From NCBI GenBank assembly GCA_900555005.1, contig USJM01000054.1, positions 1 to 10,487 on the forward strand: a DNA stretch of 10,487 bases, given 5' to 3'. Both the position numbers and the translations under genes were made by a program. Within the stretch, counting starts at the first letter, position 1. The number at the start of each line of letters is the position of its first letter. Below the pieces are notes generated by a model that ran no database searches, was not told the DNA's origin, and saw only the letters and a program-made list of their open reading frames with translations. This stretch comes from an uncultured Lachnospiraceae bacterium. GTDB taxonomy: Bacteria; Bacillota_A; Clostridia; Lachnospirales; Lachnospiraceae. Positions 1 through 7,502 of the stretch are shown in pieces.

Positions 1-27
1 GGGGGGGGGGGGGGGCGCGGGCCGGGC
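1..27. other. Low-complexity poly-G contig end, probably artefact
   Basis: The first 15 bases are all G and the next dozen are almost only G and C. This replaces the expected L11 codons exactly where a conserved protein should continue, and the proline/arginine-rich translation fits no L11 known to me. It is best treated as unreliable sequence at a contig end rather than a biological repeat. Confidence 0.8.
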
Positions 28-96
28 GGGGGGAGCAGGAGTTGCCTTGCCTGCCGGGATCTGCAGTTTGATATAGCCAGTAACTTTCTTTGCCAT
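1..96 (-). CDS. rplK: Ribosomal protein L11, N-terminal fragment (runs off the window)
   Basis: L11 is a large-subunit ribosomal protein at the GTPase-associated centre, binding 23S rRNA beside L10/L12. Only the first codons are present. Reading left from the ATG at 96..94, the product starts [20 protein letters not shown] and continues APP, an excellent match to the L11 N terminus. A strong ribosome binding site (AGGAGG, 105..110 on the minus strand) sits 8 nt before the start. It follows nusG by 46 nt, the usual secE-nusG-rplK order. From about position 27 to the edge the translation turns into proline, alanine and arginine where L11 should continue VGPALGQHG. That stretch is probably bad sequence, so the reliable coding part is 28..96. 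Confidence 0.9.
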   Translation of the reverse strand, partial: MAKKVTGYIKLQIPAGKATPAPPARPAPPPPP

Positions 97-142
97 GATA
101 ATGACCTCCTTGTGGTGCCAGCGGGGGATACCCTCCCACTCT

Positions 143-784
143 TTACTTTACCTTCGTGATGTCCGTAACATTCATTCCGACCGGTGTGCCGTTCATGAAT
201 TCCGGGATGCTGATCTTGACCGTCTGGCGGCTCTCATCGATCGAATCGACAACGCCGACTGCGTTGACCCAGACACCGTTCGTCACCCTCACCGTATCTC
301 CTACGTTGAAGTCAATCGACGGCGCCTGCGGCGCGACACCAAGGCTCACCATCTCGCTCTCTGTAAGCGGAATCGGCTTTGTCGAATCTGCTCCGACGAA
401 TCCCGTGACGCCCCTGGTATTTCTGACGATGTACCAGTTATCATCATTCAGGATCATATGAACGAACACGTAGCCCGGAAACAGCTTTCTCTTGACAAGC
501 TTCTGCTTCGGAGCCTTCTTTTTCTTCTGAGGCTTGCGCTCGCCCTCTTCCGTGTACTCGATCTTGTCAGCCTCGCCCTCATCCGTTCCAGTTGTCTCAA
601 CGACCTCCTGAACCGGAATCCGGACTTCAAGGATGGTATCTTCAAGATGCATATTGGCGATGGTTTTCTCTAGGTTAACCTTCACCTTGTTCTCATACCC
701 GGAATATGTGTGAGCGACATACCACTTGGCTTCCTGTACATCAGATCCGCTGTTTTCCGTGTTCATAGATTCTGTGTCAGCCAT
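143..784 (-). CDS. nusG: Transcription termination/antitermination factor NusG
   Basis: NusG binds RNA polymerase across the clamp, affects pausing, and links transcription to Rho or the ribosome. The chosen start gives 213 residues. An acidic N-terminal tail (1-18) precedes the NGN domain, which opens with [15 protein letters not shown] (20-34) and includes [13 protein letters not shown] (98-110) and [10 protein letters not shown] (122-131). A charged insertion of roughly 35 residues (about 62-98), rich first in acidic residues and then in lysine, interrupts the NGN domain; I recall similar insertions in clostridial NusG. The KOW domain starts near VGDTVRV (161-167). The ATG at 784 has AGGG 7 nt upstream. 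A TTG at 817 would add 11 residues but would start almost on the secE stop, so I prefer the ATG. It lies 37 nt after secE and 46 nt before rplK. Confidence 0.96.
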   Translation of the reverse strand: MADTESMNTENSGSDVQEAKWYVAHTYSGYENKVKVNLEKTIANMHLEDTILEVRIPVQEVVETTGTDEGEADKIEYTEEGERKPQKKKKAPKQKLVKRKLFPGYVFVHMILNDDNWYIVRNTRGVTGFVGADSTKPIPLTESEMVSLGVAPQAPSIDFNVGDTVRVTNGVWVNAVGVVDSIDESRQTVKISIPEFMNGTPVGMNVTDITKVK

Positions 785-821
785 TCTCTCACCCTGTCCT
801 TCATGTTTACCGCACAACTGC

Positions 822-1028
822 TCATAGACTGATTGTCAGGAGCTTGTCCAGGCCACTCTTCATCAGATAATCAAGAATGGCGATGATCGCGCTCAGAATG
901 ACTGAAACAACCACCACTGCCCCGGTCTGCTTCGCAAGCGTATTCTTCGAAGGCCAAATGATCTTGCCCCACTCGACCTTTACGCCGCGGAAGAATGAAC
1001 GGAGTCTGGATTCCTTGTCTTCTGCCAT
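822..1028 (-). CDS. secE: Preprotein translocase subunit SecE
   Basis: SecE is the small clamp subunit that stabilises SecY in the SecYEG membrane channel. At 68 residues this is the short single-span form typical of Gram-positive bacteria. The conserved amphipathic segment VKVEWGKIIWPSKNTLAKQT (16-35) is clear, followed by one hydrophobic helix at about 36-55 (AVVVVSVILSAIIAILD). A charged N-terminal tail should lie in the cytoplasm. The ATG at 1028 is preceded by AAGGAG at good spacing. It sits 32 nt after rpmG and 37 nt before nusG, the standard rpmG-secE-nusG arrangement, so co-transcription from the promoter near 1330-1356 is expected. Confidence 0.95.
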   Translation of the reverse strand: MAEDKESRLRSFFRGVKVEWGKIIWPSKNTLAKQTGAVVVVSVILSAIIAILDYLMKSGLDKLLTISL

Positions 1029-1060
1029 TATGGTTCTCCTTCAAAGCAGCTGAATCTTTG

Positions 1061-1210
1061 TTACTTCGTTTCCTTGTGCACTGTGTGCTTCTTGCAGAAT
1101 GGGCAGTACTTTCTGACCTCCATCCGCTCCGGATGGTTCTTCTTTTCTTTGGTCAGATTGTAGTTACGATGCTTGCATTCTGTGCACGCCAAAGTGATTC
1201 TCGTACGCAC
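1061..1210 (-). CDS. rpmG: Ribosomal protein L33, zinc-binding form, GTG start
   Basis: L33 is a small protein of the 50S subunit. This 49-residue gene begins (M)[17 protein letters not shown] and ends [14 protein letters not shown]. The cysteine pairs C9/C12 and C36/C39 form the zinc ribbon, so this is the C+ (zinc-containing) paralogue type rather than the cysteine-free form made under zinc limitation. The start is GTG at 1210..1208, supported by GAGGTGG just upstream and by the usual L33 N terminus; no ATG fits. It is short and non-ATG, so automatic callers could miss it. It is the first gene of the rpmG-secE-nusG-rplK run. In many Firmicutes a tRNA-Trp gene lies between rpmG and secE; the 32-nt gap here leaves no room for one. 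Confidence 0.95.
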   Translation of the reverse strand: MRTRITLACTECKHRNYNLTKEKKNHPERMEVRKYCPFCKKHTVHKETK

Positions 1211-1326
1211 AACTTCCACCTCGCTCTCTGTAATATGATAGATGATCGCAGAAAACAGTTTGTCTGCCTGTCTTCAGTCGTCTCAAGGGCAGAATAACCC
1301 TTTTGACTGCATTCATACGCCGAAAA

Positions 1327-1356
1327 AGTATAGCACACATATAAAATCAGAGTCAA
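1327..1356 (-). promoter_or_regulatory. Sigma-A type promoter for the rpmG-secE-nusG-rplK operon
   Basis: On the minus strand TTGACT (1356..1351) and TATACT (1332..1327) are separated by 18 bp. A TG one base before the -10 box (TGC-TATACT) makes it an extended -10 promoter. Start of transcription would be near 1320, giving an untranslated leader of about 110 nt before the rpmG GTG. Both boxes differ from consensus by one base, and the position upstream of a translation operon fits strong constitutive expression. Confidence 0.8.
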
Positions 1357-1367
1357 CCACCGTTCAG

Positions 1368-1399
1368 GGTTTTCTATGATGCCGGTTTTCTATGATGCC
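1368..1399. repeat. Perfect tandem repeat, 2 x 16 bp
   Basis: The unit ggttttctatgatgcc occurs twice back to back (1368-1383 and 1384-1399) with no mismatch. It lies just upstream of the -35 box at 1351-1356 of the rpmG operon promoter, with 11 bp between. It may be a simple slippage duplication or a doubled protein-binding site; the sequence cannot decide. Confidence 0.9.
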
Positions 1400-1415
1400 A
1401 GCCGTTCTTCGGCTG
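1399..1415 (-). other. Short hairpin after the lipoprotein gene, not a clear terminator
   Basis: The arms cagccg (1399-1404) and cggctg (1410-1415) pair perfectly around a 5-nt loop, 20 nt after the lipoprotein stop. No U-rich tract follows in the direction of transcription, so it is not a canonical intrinsic terminator. The rest of the non-coding stretch 1211-1435 holds only the promoter, the tandem repeat and the leader of rpmG; I see no RNA gene there. Confidence 0.45.
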
Positions 1416-1435
1416 ATTCCCCGAATGACCCATTT

Positions 1436-2830
1436 TCACCGATTCTTGTCGATGAGGTCCGACACGTTGAAGAATGACGAAAAATTGTCAGGCGCATTCT
1501 TCAGCGAGTAACCATCGACAAAGCGTCTGGTCATTCGCATATAGCCATCCCCGATTTCCTTGTAGTCTGTGTCTCCCCACAGGCCGCAGAGATAAACCAG
1601 TCCGTTCTTAAGCAGGTAACTGAGGCTGTCCCCAGGGTAGGAGACTTCCGCCCCATACGGAAAAAACAGGATGTCTGCCTTCCCGGTCAGCGGTGCGACT
1701 TTGCTCTCCCAGCTGTCGATCTCCTGTCTGAACTGGTCCGTTGTCATGGACGCGTCATTCATGTAAGAATGGGACCAGCCGGCGGACGCGATGCTCCATC
1801 CCTCATCTGTAAGCGTCTTCGCGATCTCCGCGATCTTCTTCTGGCCATCCGTGTAGGAAGCCGCGCTGTTTCCGGAAGAAGAACCCGCCTGATCTCCATT
1901 TTCAGATTCTGAGGATGCCCCTGTACTTGCTGTGTCCGGAAGCTGATAGCCGAACACACCGTTTTTACCGGAAACCGAGACGATTCCACGCGCCCCGCGG
2001 AACGAAAAGTCCGGATGTTCTGCAATAAAGGAGTCCAGAATCGGAACCAGATCATAATCTCCGGACAGATCGTGCCCGTCTTCATCTGTATACTGTGCCT
2101 TGACTGCTCCGTCCTCTACTGTCAGTGCGGTCGCAATCCCGTCCCCGTTTTTCACAGAGGAGTAGTCCACGTTGTCCTGGGAAAGAACAATTGGTTTCTT
2201 CCCGGAAGGGAGCCTGAGCGTCTGGAGCTCCATGTCCCCCTCGGACTGCAGTTTCGCGATGCTGTGGATGTCAACCAGGATGTAGTTGTTCTCATACAGG
2301 CTCTGAAGCATCGCCTTGAACTCATCTGTCGTTACCATCGTGCTCTTGTACGTGTCTGACAGGCTGTCTCCGTCAAATGCCCTTGACGGGTCCTCAATCA
2401 GGGTCGGGAAGCACAGATGAGGAATGTCTCCATCCCAGGCCGTGAGCGCAGCGTCGCCCGCCTCATACTGCTTCCTGGCCTCTGCCACACGGCTGTCCAG
2501 CCCAAGGTTTCCGGAAAGCGTATTCAGCGTTGCGATGGCTTCCTCATAATTATATCCTGCAGCCTGGTCCGCAGCTGTCTGGAGGATCTGTGAGACATTC
2601 TGTTCCTCTGACTCCGACTGCTCCTGTGCTGCCCGCTGCTCCTTCATCTTTGGGGTTTCAACCGGCTCATTGTTCTCGTACTTGCCGTCTGTCCCGATCG
2701 CCTCGGCAATCTGGTCATTCATCTGCCTGCGGCTGCAGCCCGAAAGCCCCAGTACAGCTGCCACAAGCCCCACAGCTGCAGTGGCAGCGGCTGCTTTTCG
2801 AAAAACCGGGGAATGTGCCTTGCGCATCAT
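1436..2830 (-). CDS. Lipoprotein with degenerate polysaccharide deacetylase (NodB-like) domain
   Basis: The 464-residue product has a positively charged start, a hydrophobic segment (about 13-29) and a lipobox LSGC with the modified cysteine at 32, so it is probably anchored on the outer face of the membrane. A charged helical stretch (about 60-130) leads into a NodB-like domain. In this family KPxVLSxDDVNY holds the catalytic and metal aspartates and ASHSxxH holds two metal histidines. Here the first motif reads VLSQDNVDY (215-223), so the metal Asp is Asn220, and the second reads ASAGWSH (348-354), so the first His is Ala350. Asp219, His354 and FPYG (390-393) remain. A Ser/Gly-rich linker (about 302-326) interrupts the domain. 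Two of three metal ligands are lost, so enzyme activity is doubtful. The start overlaps the dapL stop (ATGA, 4 nt), suggesting translational coupling; M2 at 2827 is also possible. Confidence 0.8.
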   Translation of the reverse strand: MMRKAHSPVFRKAAAATAAVGLVAAVLGLSGCSRRQMNDQIAEAIGTDGKYENNEPVETPKMKEQRAAQEQSESEEQNVSQILQTAADQAAGYNYEEAIATLNTLSGNLGLDSRVAEARKQYEAGDAALTAWDGDIPHLCFPTLIEDPSRAFDGDSLSDTYKSTMVTTDEFKAMLQSLYENNYILVDIHSIAKLQSEGDMELQTLRLPSGKKPIVLSQDNVDYSSVKNGDGIATALTVEDGAVKAQYTDEDGHDLSGDYDLVPILDSFIAEHPDFSFRGARGIVSVSGKNGVFGYQLPDTASTGASSESENGDQAGSSSGNSAASYTDGQKKIAEIAKTLTDEGWSIASAGWSHSYMNDASMTTDQFRQEIDSWESKVAPLTGKADILFFPYGAEVSYPGDSLSYLLKNGLVYLCGLWGDTDYKEIGDGYMRMTRRFVDGYSLKNAPDNFSSFFNVSDLIDKNR

Positions 2831-4044
2831 GACATCCTCTGAATCCGGCGGACCGCCTCTTTTGTATTCTCATATGTTCCGAACGCGGTCAGGCGGAAAT
2901 AATGCTCTCCACTCGGGCCGAAACCTGACCCTGGTGTTCCAACAACATGGGCCTGCTCCAGCAACTTGTCAAAGAACTCCCAGGATGTCATCTGTCCCGG
3001 CGTCTTCATCCAGATATATGGTGCGTCAACACCGCCATACACTTCATAGCCGGATTCCTTCAGTGCGTCCATGATCACCCTGCAGTTTCTCTTGTAGTAT
3101 CCGACCTGCTCCTTCAGCTCCTTCTTTCCCTCCTCGGAGTAAACCGCCATCGCCGCCTTCTGGACGATGTAAGGTGCCCCGTTGAACTTGGTCCCATGTC
3201 TTCTCGCCCACAGGGAATGAAGCTTCACTCCTCCGCGTTCCAGATCCTTCGGCACTACAGTAAAGCCCAGACGCGTGCCTGTGAAACCTGCATTCTTCGA
3301 AAATGAGCGGATCTCGATCGCGCAGCTGCGGGCGCCTTCACATTCATAGATCGAGTGCGGGACATCCGGGGCAGAGATGTAAGCCTCATATGCAGCATCG
3401 TATATGATCACGGCGCCGATCCTGTTTGCATAATCAACCCACTCACTCAGACGCTCCTTTGTGATGGAAGCTCCTGTCGGATTGTTCGGATAGCAGAGAT
3501 AAATGATATCCGGTTCCTGCTTCGGAAGCTCCGGCGTGAAATTGTTTTCCGCCACGCATGGCATATAGATCACATCACTCCAGCGCTCCGTCTTCGGATC
3601 ATAGGTTCCGCAGCGGCCTGCCATGACGTTTGAGTCCACGTAGACCGGATAAACCGGATCGCAGACCGCAATCCGGCTGTCCCGTGAAAAGATTTCCTGA
3701 ATATTCCCCGAATCGCTCTTTGCGCCATCGGAGATAAAAATCTCGTCCGGGCTGATGCTGCAGCCTCTGTCTTCATAGTCGTTTTTTGCGATTGTCTCGC
3801 GCAGCCAGCTGTATCCAAGATCAGGGGAATACCCGTGGAAAGTTTCCGCGCGGGACATGTCGTCCACCGCAGCGTGCAGTGCCTTGATGATCGCAGGTAC
3901 AAGTGGCTGCGTCACATCGCCGATCCCGAGACTGATCACATCCGCCTCAGGATGAGCCTCCTTGAATGCCCTGGACTTTTTTCCGATTGTGGAAAACAAA
4001 TAGCTTCCGGGAAGCTTCAGATAATCCTCATTGACTCTGTACAT
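2827..4044 (-). CDS. dapL: LL-diaminopimelate aminotransferase
   Basis: DapL is a PLP enzyme that converts tetrahydrodipicolinate directly to LL-diaminopimelate using glutamate, bypassing the succinylase and acetylase steps of lysine/peptidoglycan synthesis. The 405-residue product has the family length. It opens RVNEDYLKLPGSYLF and shows ISLGIGDVTQP, the class I/II fold motif YPNNPTG, YDAAYEAYI, and the PLP lysine in SFSKNAGFTGTRLGF (Lys250). The start at 4044 follows AGAGGAG at good spacing; the frame is open for 37 more codons upstream, but that part overlaps the end of dapF and does not look like the family. It follows dapF by 76 nt and overlaps the lipoprotein gene by 4 nt. With dapF it forms two consecutive steps of one pathway. 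The reading frame is intact. Confidence 0.95.
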   Translation of the reverse strand: MYRVNEDYLKLPGSYLFSTIGKKSRAFKEAHPEADVISLGIGDVTQPLVPAIIKALHAAVDDMSRAETFHGYSPDLGYSWLRETIAKNDYEDRGCSISPDEIFISDGAKSDSGNIQEIFSRDSRIAVCDPVYPVYVDSNVMAGRCGTYDPKTERWSDVIYMPCVAENNFTPELPKQEPDIIYLCYPNNPTGASITKERLSEWVDYANRIGAVIIYDAAYEAYISAPDVPHSIYECEGARSCAIEIRSFSKNAGFTGTRLGFTVVPKDLERGGVKLHSLWARRHGTKFNGAPYIVQKAAMAVYSEEGKKELKEQVGYYKRNCRVIMDALKESGYEVYGGVDAPYIWMKTPGQMTSWEFFDKLLEQAHVVGTPGSGFGPSGEHYFRLTAFGTYENTKEAVRRIQRMS

Positions 4045-4120
4045 AGTTCTCCTCTCTGACAGCTCTTCTCTGCCTGATCTACTGTCTTCGCCCTGAAACA
4101 CCGCCCTTTTCAGGCCGGTT

Positions 4121-5004
4121 TTATTTAATCGCCTGCGGGCGAATCTCCCCCTCAAAACCCGTGACAGCCGGTCCGGTCATGAAGACGGTGTTTTTCCCCT
4201 CGTCCCACTCGACCAGAAGATCTCCGCCCCGAAGATGAATCTTCACCTTCCTGTCTGTCCATCCATTCAGAATACAGGCCACCCCGACGGCGCACGCGCC
4301 TGTTCCGCACGCCCAGGTTTCGCCGCTCCCCCGTTCCCAGACACGCATCCGGACATTCTCCCTGTCCTCAACCTGGATGAATTCCGTATTCACCCCCTCC
4401 GGAAATACCGGGTGATGCTCAAAATGAGGCCCGATCGCCGGAAGATCCAGCTCATACGGATCCCGGACCCTCGTGATACAATGCGGATTCCCCATCGAGA
4501 CGCAGGTTACAGGCCAGCTCTGTCCATTCACATTCAGAGGTGCATCCAGAATGACCCTTCCGTAAGGCTTTTTCTCAGTAACCAGGCTTTCACCGGCTTC
4601 TCCCAGGCGGACCGGAATCTTCTCCGGCTCCAGCACCGGGCTTCCCATATCGACGCGCACGTCTCGACCTTCCCATCCTTCACGTGAAGATCGAGCGTCT
4701 TGACCCCGGAAAGTGTCTCGACGGTCATCCGTTTCTTTCGAACCATTCCATGGTCATAAACATACTTTGCCACGCACCGGATCCCGTTTCCGCACATCTT
4801 CCCTCTGGATCCGTCAGCGTTGTACATATCCATGAAACAATCCGCCGTGAGGGAAGGTCTGATGATGATCAGTCCATCCGATCCGACTCCGAAATGACGG
4901 TCAGAAATGATAACCGCCGCCTTCTCCGGATCCTGCACGGTCTCCTCAAACCCATTCACATAAACGTAGTCATTGCCGCAGCCATGCATCTTGGTAAATT
5001 TCAT
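4121..5004 (-). CDS. dapF: Diaminopimelate epimerase, split by a one-base frameshift
   Basis: DapF converts LL- to meso-diaminopimelate without a cofactor, using two cysteines as acid and base. The 5' part (from the ATG at 5004) reads MKFTKMHGCGNDYVYVNG and carries the first catalytic cysteine in MCGNGIRC (Cys71). After VKDGKVET (codon 115, ending at 4660) the frame must shift by one to continue VRVDMGSPVLEP and reach the second cysteine in WACGTGACA (about Cys233). Adding one base near 4660 gives 294 residues, the normal length, with both cysteines. The break falls in gagacgtgcgc, where the intact gene would probably read gagacGgtgcgc. Without correction it appears as two pieces, 5004 to about 4660 and 4660 to 4121. 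A sequencing error is the likeliest cause. The product feeds the same pathway as the next gene, dapL. Confidence 0.9.
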
Positions 5005-5059
5005 GTGAGGCTGTCTCCCTTCTGTCAAAACCCTTCCTGGTGGTTGACTGATGCCCTTC

Positions 5060-5088
5060 AGCATACAGGATTCCGAAGTCCGCGGCAA
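5060..5088 (-). promoter_or_regulatory. Possible promoter before dapF
   Basis: The 160 nt between the methyltransferase stop and the dapF start is the largest gap between genes in the right-hand run. On the minus strand TTGCCG (5088..5083) and TATGCT (5065..5060) are 17 bp apart. Each box has two mismatches to consensus, so this is a moderate candidate. It would start transcription about 50 nt before dapF and make dapF-dapL-lipoprotein a separate unit. Nothing else in this gap is supported. Confidence 0.4.
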
Positions 5089-5164
5089 CCGCTGCCGGCG
5101 GCGTCCCTTCAGATGCGCAGTCAGCGTTGTCACTGCTTTCCAGGTGGCAGGCCTGGTCCGCTTT

Positions 5165-5915
5165 TCATCTGCCCTGCCTGCAAAGCTTACGGCCGGATTC
5201 CCGAAATACAAGCAGCATCCGGCTGCTGTCCGTCGCAAGCGGCCGCTCCGAATAACCGTCGAAGGCAGCCTGAAAAATCAGCCCGGCCTCCTCCGCCAGT
5301 CTCTTCACAGTATCCATCGGGTAGGCCCTCTCAATATGAGTCTCGGATGCCCTCTGGTAAAGGCCGTTCTCAAGACGTGCAAATATCGTCAGGTCATATT
5401 CATTTTCACGGCGTTCGGGATGGTAATCGTTCTCCCAGACCAGCGCGCATTCCTCTCTCACATCCGCAAAGACATTCTGCGCAAGCTCATGTTCATAATA
5501 GGATGCTGTGTTCATATCAAACACAAAGATACCGCCCGGGTCCAGATAATTCTCCACCAGCCTGAAAACCTTCAGCAGGTCCTCCTCCGACTCCAGGTAG
5601 TTCAGGCAGTCACAGCACGAACAGACTGCCCTGACCGTCCCATACAGTTCAAAGGCCCTCATGTCCTGCTGCAGATACAGGATGTTTCCTCCTGCCTGTT
5701 CATGTTCCATCGCCACCTGGAGCATGTCCTCAGAGTCGTCAACACCGATCATGTCATATCCTCTGTCCCTCAGGCGCCGGGTCATCTGGCCCGTCCCGCA
5801 GCCCAGGTCGAGGACAAGGCCATCGTCAATTCCGTAGCCGCCGGGCCCAGCTGTCATACGGGACATTGTCCATGAATTTGTCGTAAACCTGCGCAAAGCT
5901 TTCATACATCGCCAT
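5165..5915 (-). CDS. Class I SAM-dependent methyltransferase, N-terminal frame broken
   Basis: The product is a Rossmann-fold methyltransferase of unknown substrate. Motif I is clear (LVLDLGCGTGQMTRRL), followed by MIGVDDSEDML, where the acidic end of strand 2 binds the SAM ribose, then LYLQQDMRAFEL and FVFDMNT. The true N terminus lies in another frame: ATG at 5915 or 5909 gives MYESFAQVYDKFMDNVPYDSW, a beginning I recognise from this family in Lachnospiraceae. After YDSWA (about 5844) the next recognisable residues YGIDDG start at 5836 out of frame, and only 7 nt lie between where I expect about nine codons. Roughly 20 nt seem to be missing. An ATG at 5905 keeps the downstream frame open, but its first 22 or so residues are out-of-frame noise. 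It starts 2 nt after the preceding gene's stop. Confidence 0.8.
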
Positions 5916-5917
5916 GT

Positions 5918-6417
5918 TCAGTGAATGACTCCTCCGAGCAGTCCATAGAAAATCACCGAGATGATAAATGCAGCAAGCAGGACGCCAAGCCCAATTGCCA
6001 CAGAGGATCTCTTTCTGTCCATACCAAGCAGTGCCGCGATCATACTGCCGGTCCAGGCACCTGTTCCAGGAAGCGGAATCCCGACAAAGAGCAGAAGTCC
6101 CAGAAATTCCCCCCGGCTGAGGCTTTCACTCTTTTTCATCGCGTGTGCTTCAATCTTATCGACCAGTTTGTGATGCTTCGTTCTCTTGAAAAACTGAAAA
6201 ATTTTATTCAGCAGAAGCAGGATAAACGGAACCGGAAGGATGTTTCCGATGATGCAGATCGGAAAGCTGTCAGCAGATTCACCCCGAGGAGCTTCGCCAC
6301 AATCAGACCTCCCCTGCACTCGAGAATCGGGAAAAGGGAGACAATGAAACAGACCAGCTCGGCGGGCATAATATGTCCAAGGTTATTCGCGAACCAGACG
6401 GCAACCGCGTTCGTCAT
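5918..6417 (-). CDS. Small multidrug export family membrane protein (COG2426), frameshifted
   Basis: This matches the family labelled small multi-drug export protein (PF06695). The label rests on weak evidence and the real substrate is unknown. The 5' part (ATG 6417, GGAG 8 nt upstream) contains FPILECRGGLIVAKLLGVNLL, the family's first re-entrant-like motif. After LLTAF (codon 52, ending at 6262) one base must be added to continue PICIIGNILPVPFILLLLN. The 3' part carries GLLLFVGIPLPGTGAWTGSM, the second signature, and a C-terminal membrane helix. The restored protein has 166 residues, the usual length, with about four or five hydrophobic helices and a basic cytoplasmic loop (KRTKHHK). As read, it appears as two overlapping fragments (6417-6208 and 6319-5918). 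It lies 26 nt after hisC. Confidence 0.85.
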
Positions 6418-6443
6418 AGAGAAAACTCCTTTTTATGATGGGT

Positions 6444-7502
6444 TTACAGATACGATTTCAGGAAGTCAAACAGAACGTCCATCTGCTCGTCCGTCCCGAT
6501 CGTGATCCGCAGATAATTGTCGATCCGCGGGCTGTCAAAATACCGGACGATGATGCCCGCCCTTCTGAGCGCCTGGAACAGATCCCTTGCCTGCGCCTTC
6601 TCATGCCGGACAAACAAAAAGTTCGTCTGTGAATCGGCAAAGGAAAAGCCAAGTGACGACAGCACTTTTTTGCTTCTCTCCCGCGTCGCAATCACCTTCC
6701 CGGCTGTCTCCCTGTACCATCCGGAATCCTCCGCGGCAGCTTTTCCTGCAGCAAGCGCGGCCTGGTTCATCGTATAGGAATTGAAGGAATACTTGCAGTC
6801 ACTCAGGTATCGGATCAGTTTTGCCGATCCGATCGCAAATCCAATTCGCATCCCCGCAAGGCTTCTGCTCTTCGAGAAGGTCTGCACAACAAGCAGGTTA
6901 TCGAACTCCGGAAGCAGCGACAGCGCGCTGCTTCCGTCCGGAGCGAAATCAATGTAGGCCTCATCCACAATCACAACACTGTCCGGGTTGGCCAGTAGAA
7001 TGTCCCTCACCGCCCCCTTCTCCATCAGAACGCCTGTAGGCGCATTGGGGTTGGGAAAGATGATTCCGCCGTTCTCCTTCAGATAATCATTCTTGACGAT
7101 CTCAAACTCCGCATTCAGTTTCTGCTTCTGATACGGGATCCGGAACAAATCAGCCCAGACCTCATAGAAGGAGTATGTGATATCCGGAAAAAGAATGGGC
7201 TTTCCGGAATTGAAGAAAGTCAGAAAGCTCATCGCCAGCACATCATCAGACCCTACCCCGACAAACACCTGATCCTGTGAGACATGATATGCATCCGCCA
7301 GCGTCTTCGTCAGAGCAGCTGCCGCCGGATCCGGATACCTCCGGAGGCTTTCCTCTGTCACACCCGAAAGCGCGGCCATCACCCTCGGTGATGGAGGGTA
7401 CGGATTCTCATTCGTATTCAGCTTTACAATATGAAGATCCTTCGGCTGCTCGCCGGGTGTGTAAGGCACGACTCTTCTGACGCCATCTTCCCATGAAGCC
7501 AT
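6444..7502 (-). CDS. hisC: Histidinol-phosphate aminotransferase type PLP enzyme
   Basis: HisC transfers an amino group from glutamate to imidazole acetol-phosphate in histidine synthesis, and relatives also act on aromatic keto acids. The 352-residue product has the family length and motifs: KLNTNENPYPPSP near the start, RRYPDP, FPNPNAPTG (about 149-157), VDEAYIDFA (about 179-187) and the PLP lysine in TFSKSRSLAGMRIGFA (Lys211). The ATG at 7502 follows GAGGAG at good spacing; an ATG at 7571 in frame lacks a convincing site. No other his gene lies in the window, so its role in histidine synthesis is inferred from sequence alone, and an aromatic or other aminotransferase role is possible. The frame is intact, in contrast to the genes on both sides. 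The 92 nt before it (7503-7594) contain nothing I can name. Confidence 0.85.
   Translation of the reverse strand: MASWEDGVRRVVPYTPGEQPKDLHIVKLNTNENPYPPSPRVMAALSGVTEESLRRYPDPAAAALTKTLADAYHVSQDQVFVGVGSDDVLAMSFLTFFNSGKPILFPDITYSFYEVWADLFRIPYQKQKLNAEFEIVKNDYLKENGGIIFPNPNAPTGVLMEKGAVRDILLANPDSVVIVDEAYIDFAPDGSSALSLLPEFDNLLVVQTFSKSRSLAGMRIGFAIGSAKLIRYLSDCKYSFNSYTMNQAALAAGKAAAEDSGWYRETAGKVIATRERSKKVLSSLGFSFADSQTNFLFVRHEKAQARDLFQALRRAGIIVRYFDSPRIDNYLRITIGTDEQMDVLFDFLKSYL

Noticed and set aside
995..1297. Open frames on both strands across rpmG and its leader
   Set aside because: They overlap rpmG and the promoter out of frame and resemble no family; the L33 match explains the region.
1303..1334. Plus-strand TTGACT followed by TATAGC
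   Set aside because: The spacing is about 20 bp and no plus-strand gene lies downstream; the minus-strand promoter overlapping it is better.
5105..5164. Possible terminator after the methyltransferase gene
   Set aside because: A short ccagg/cctgg pairing exists, but it is weak and has no U-rich tail.
4684..5875. Long plus-strand open frames opposite dapF and the methyltransferase
   Set aside because: They are antisense to genes with clear motifs, are rich in Pro/Arg/His as expected of GC-rich shadows, and show no domain or ribosome binding site.
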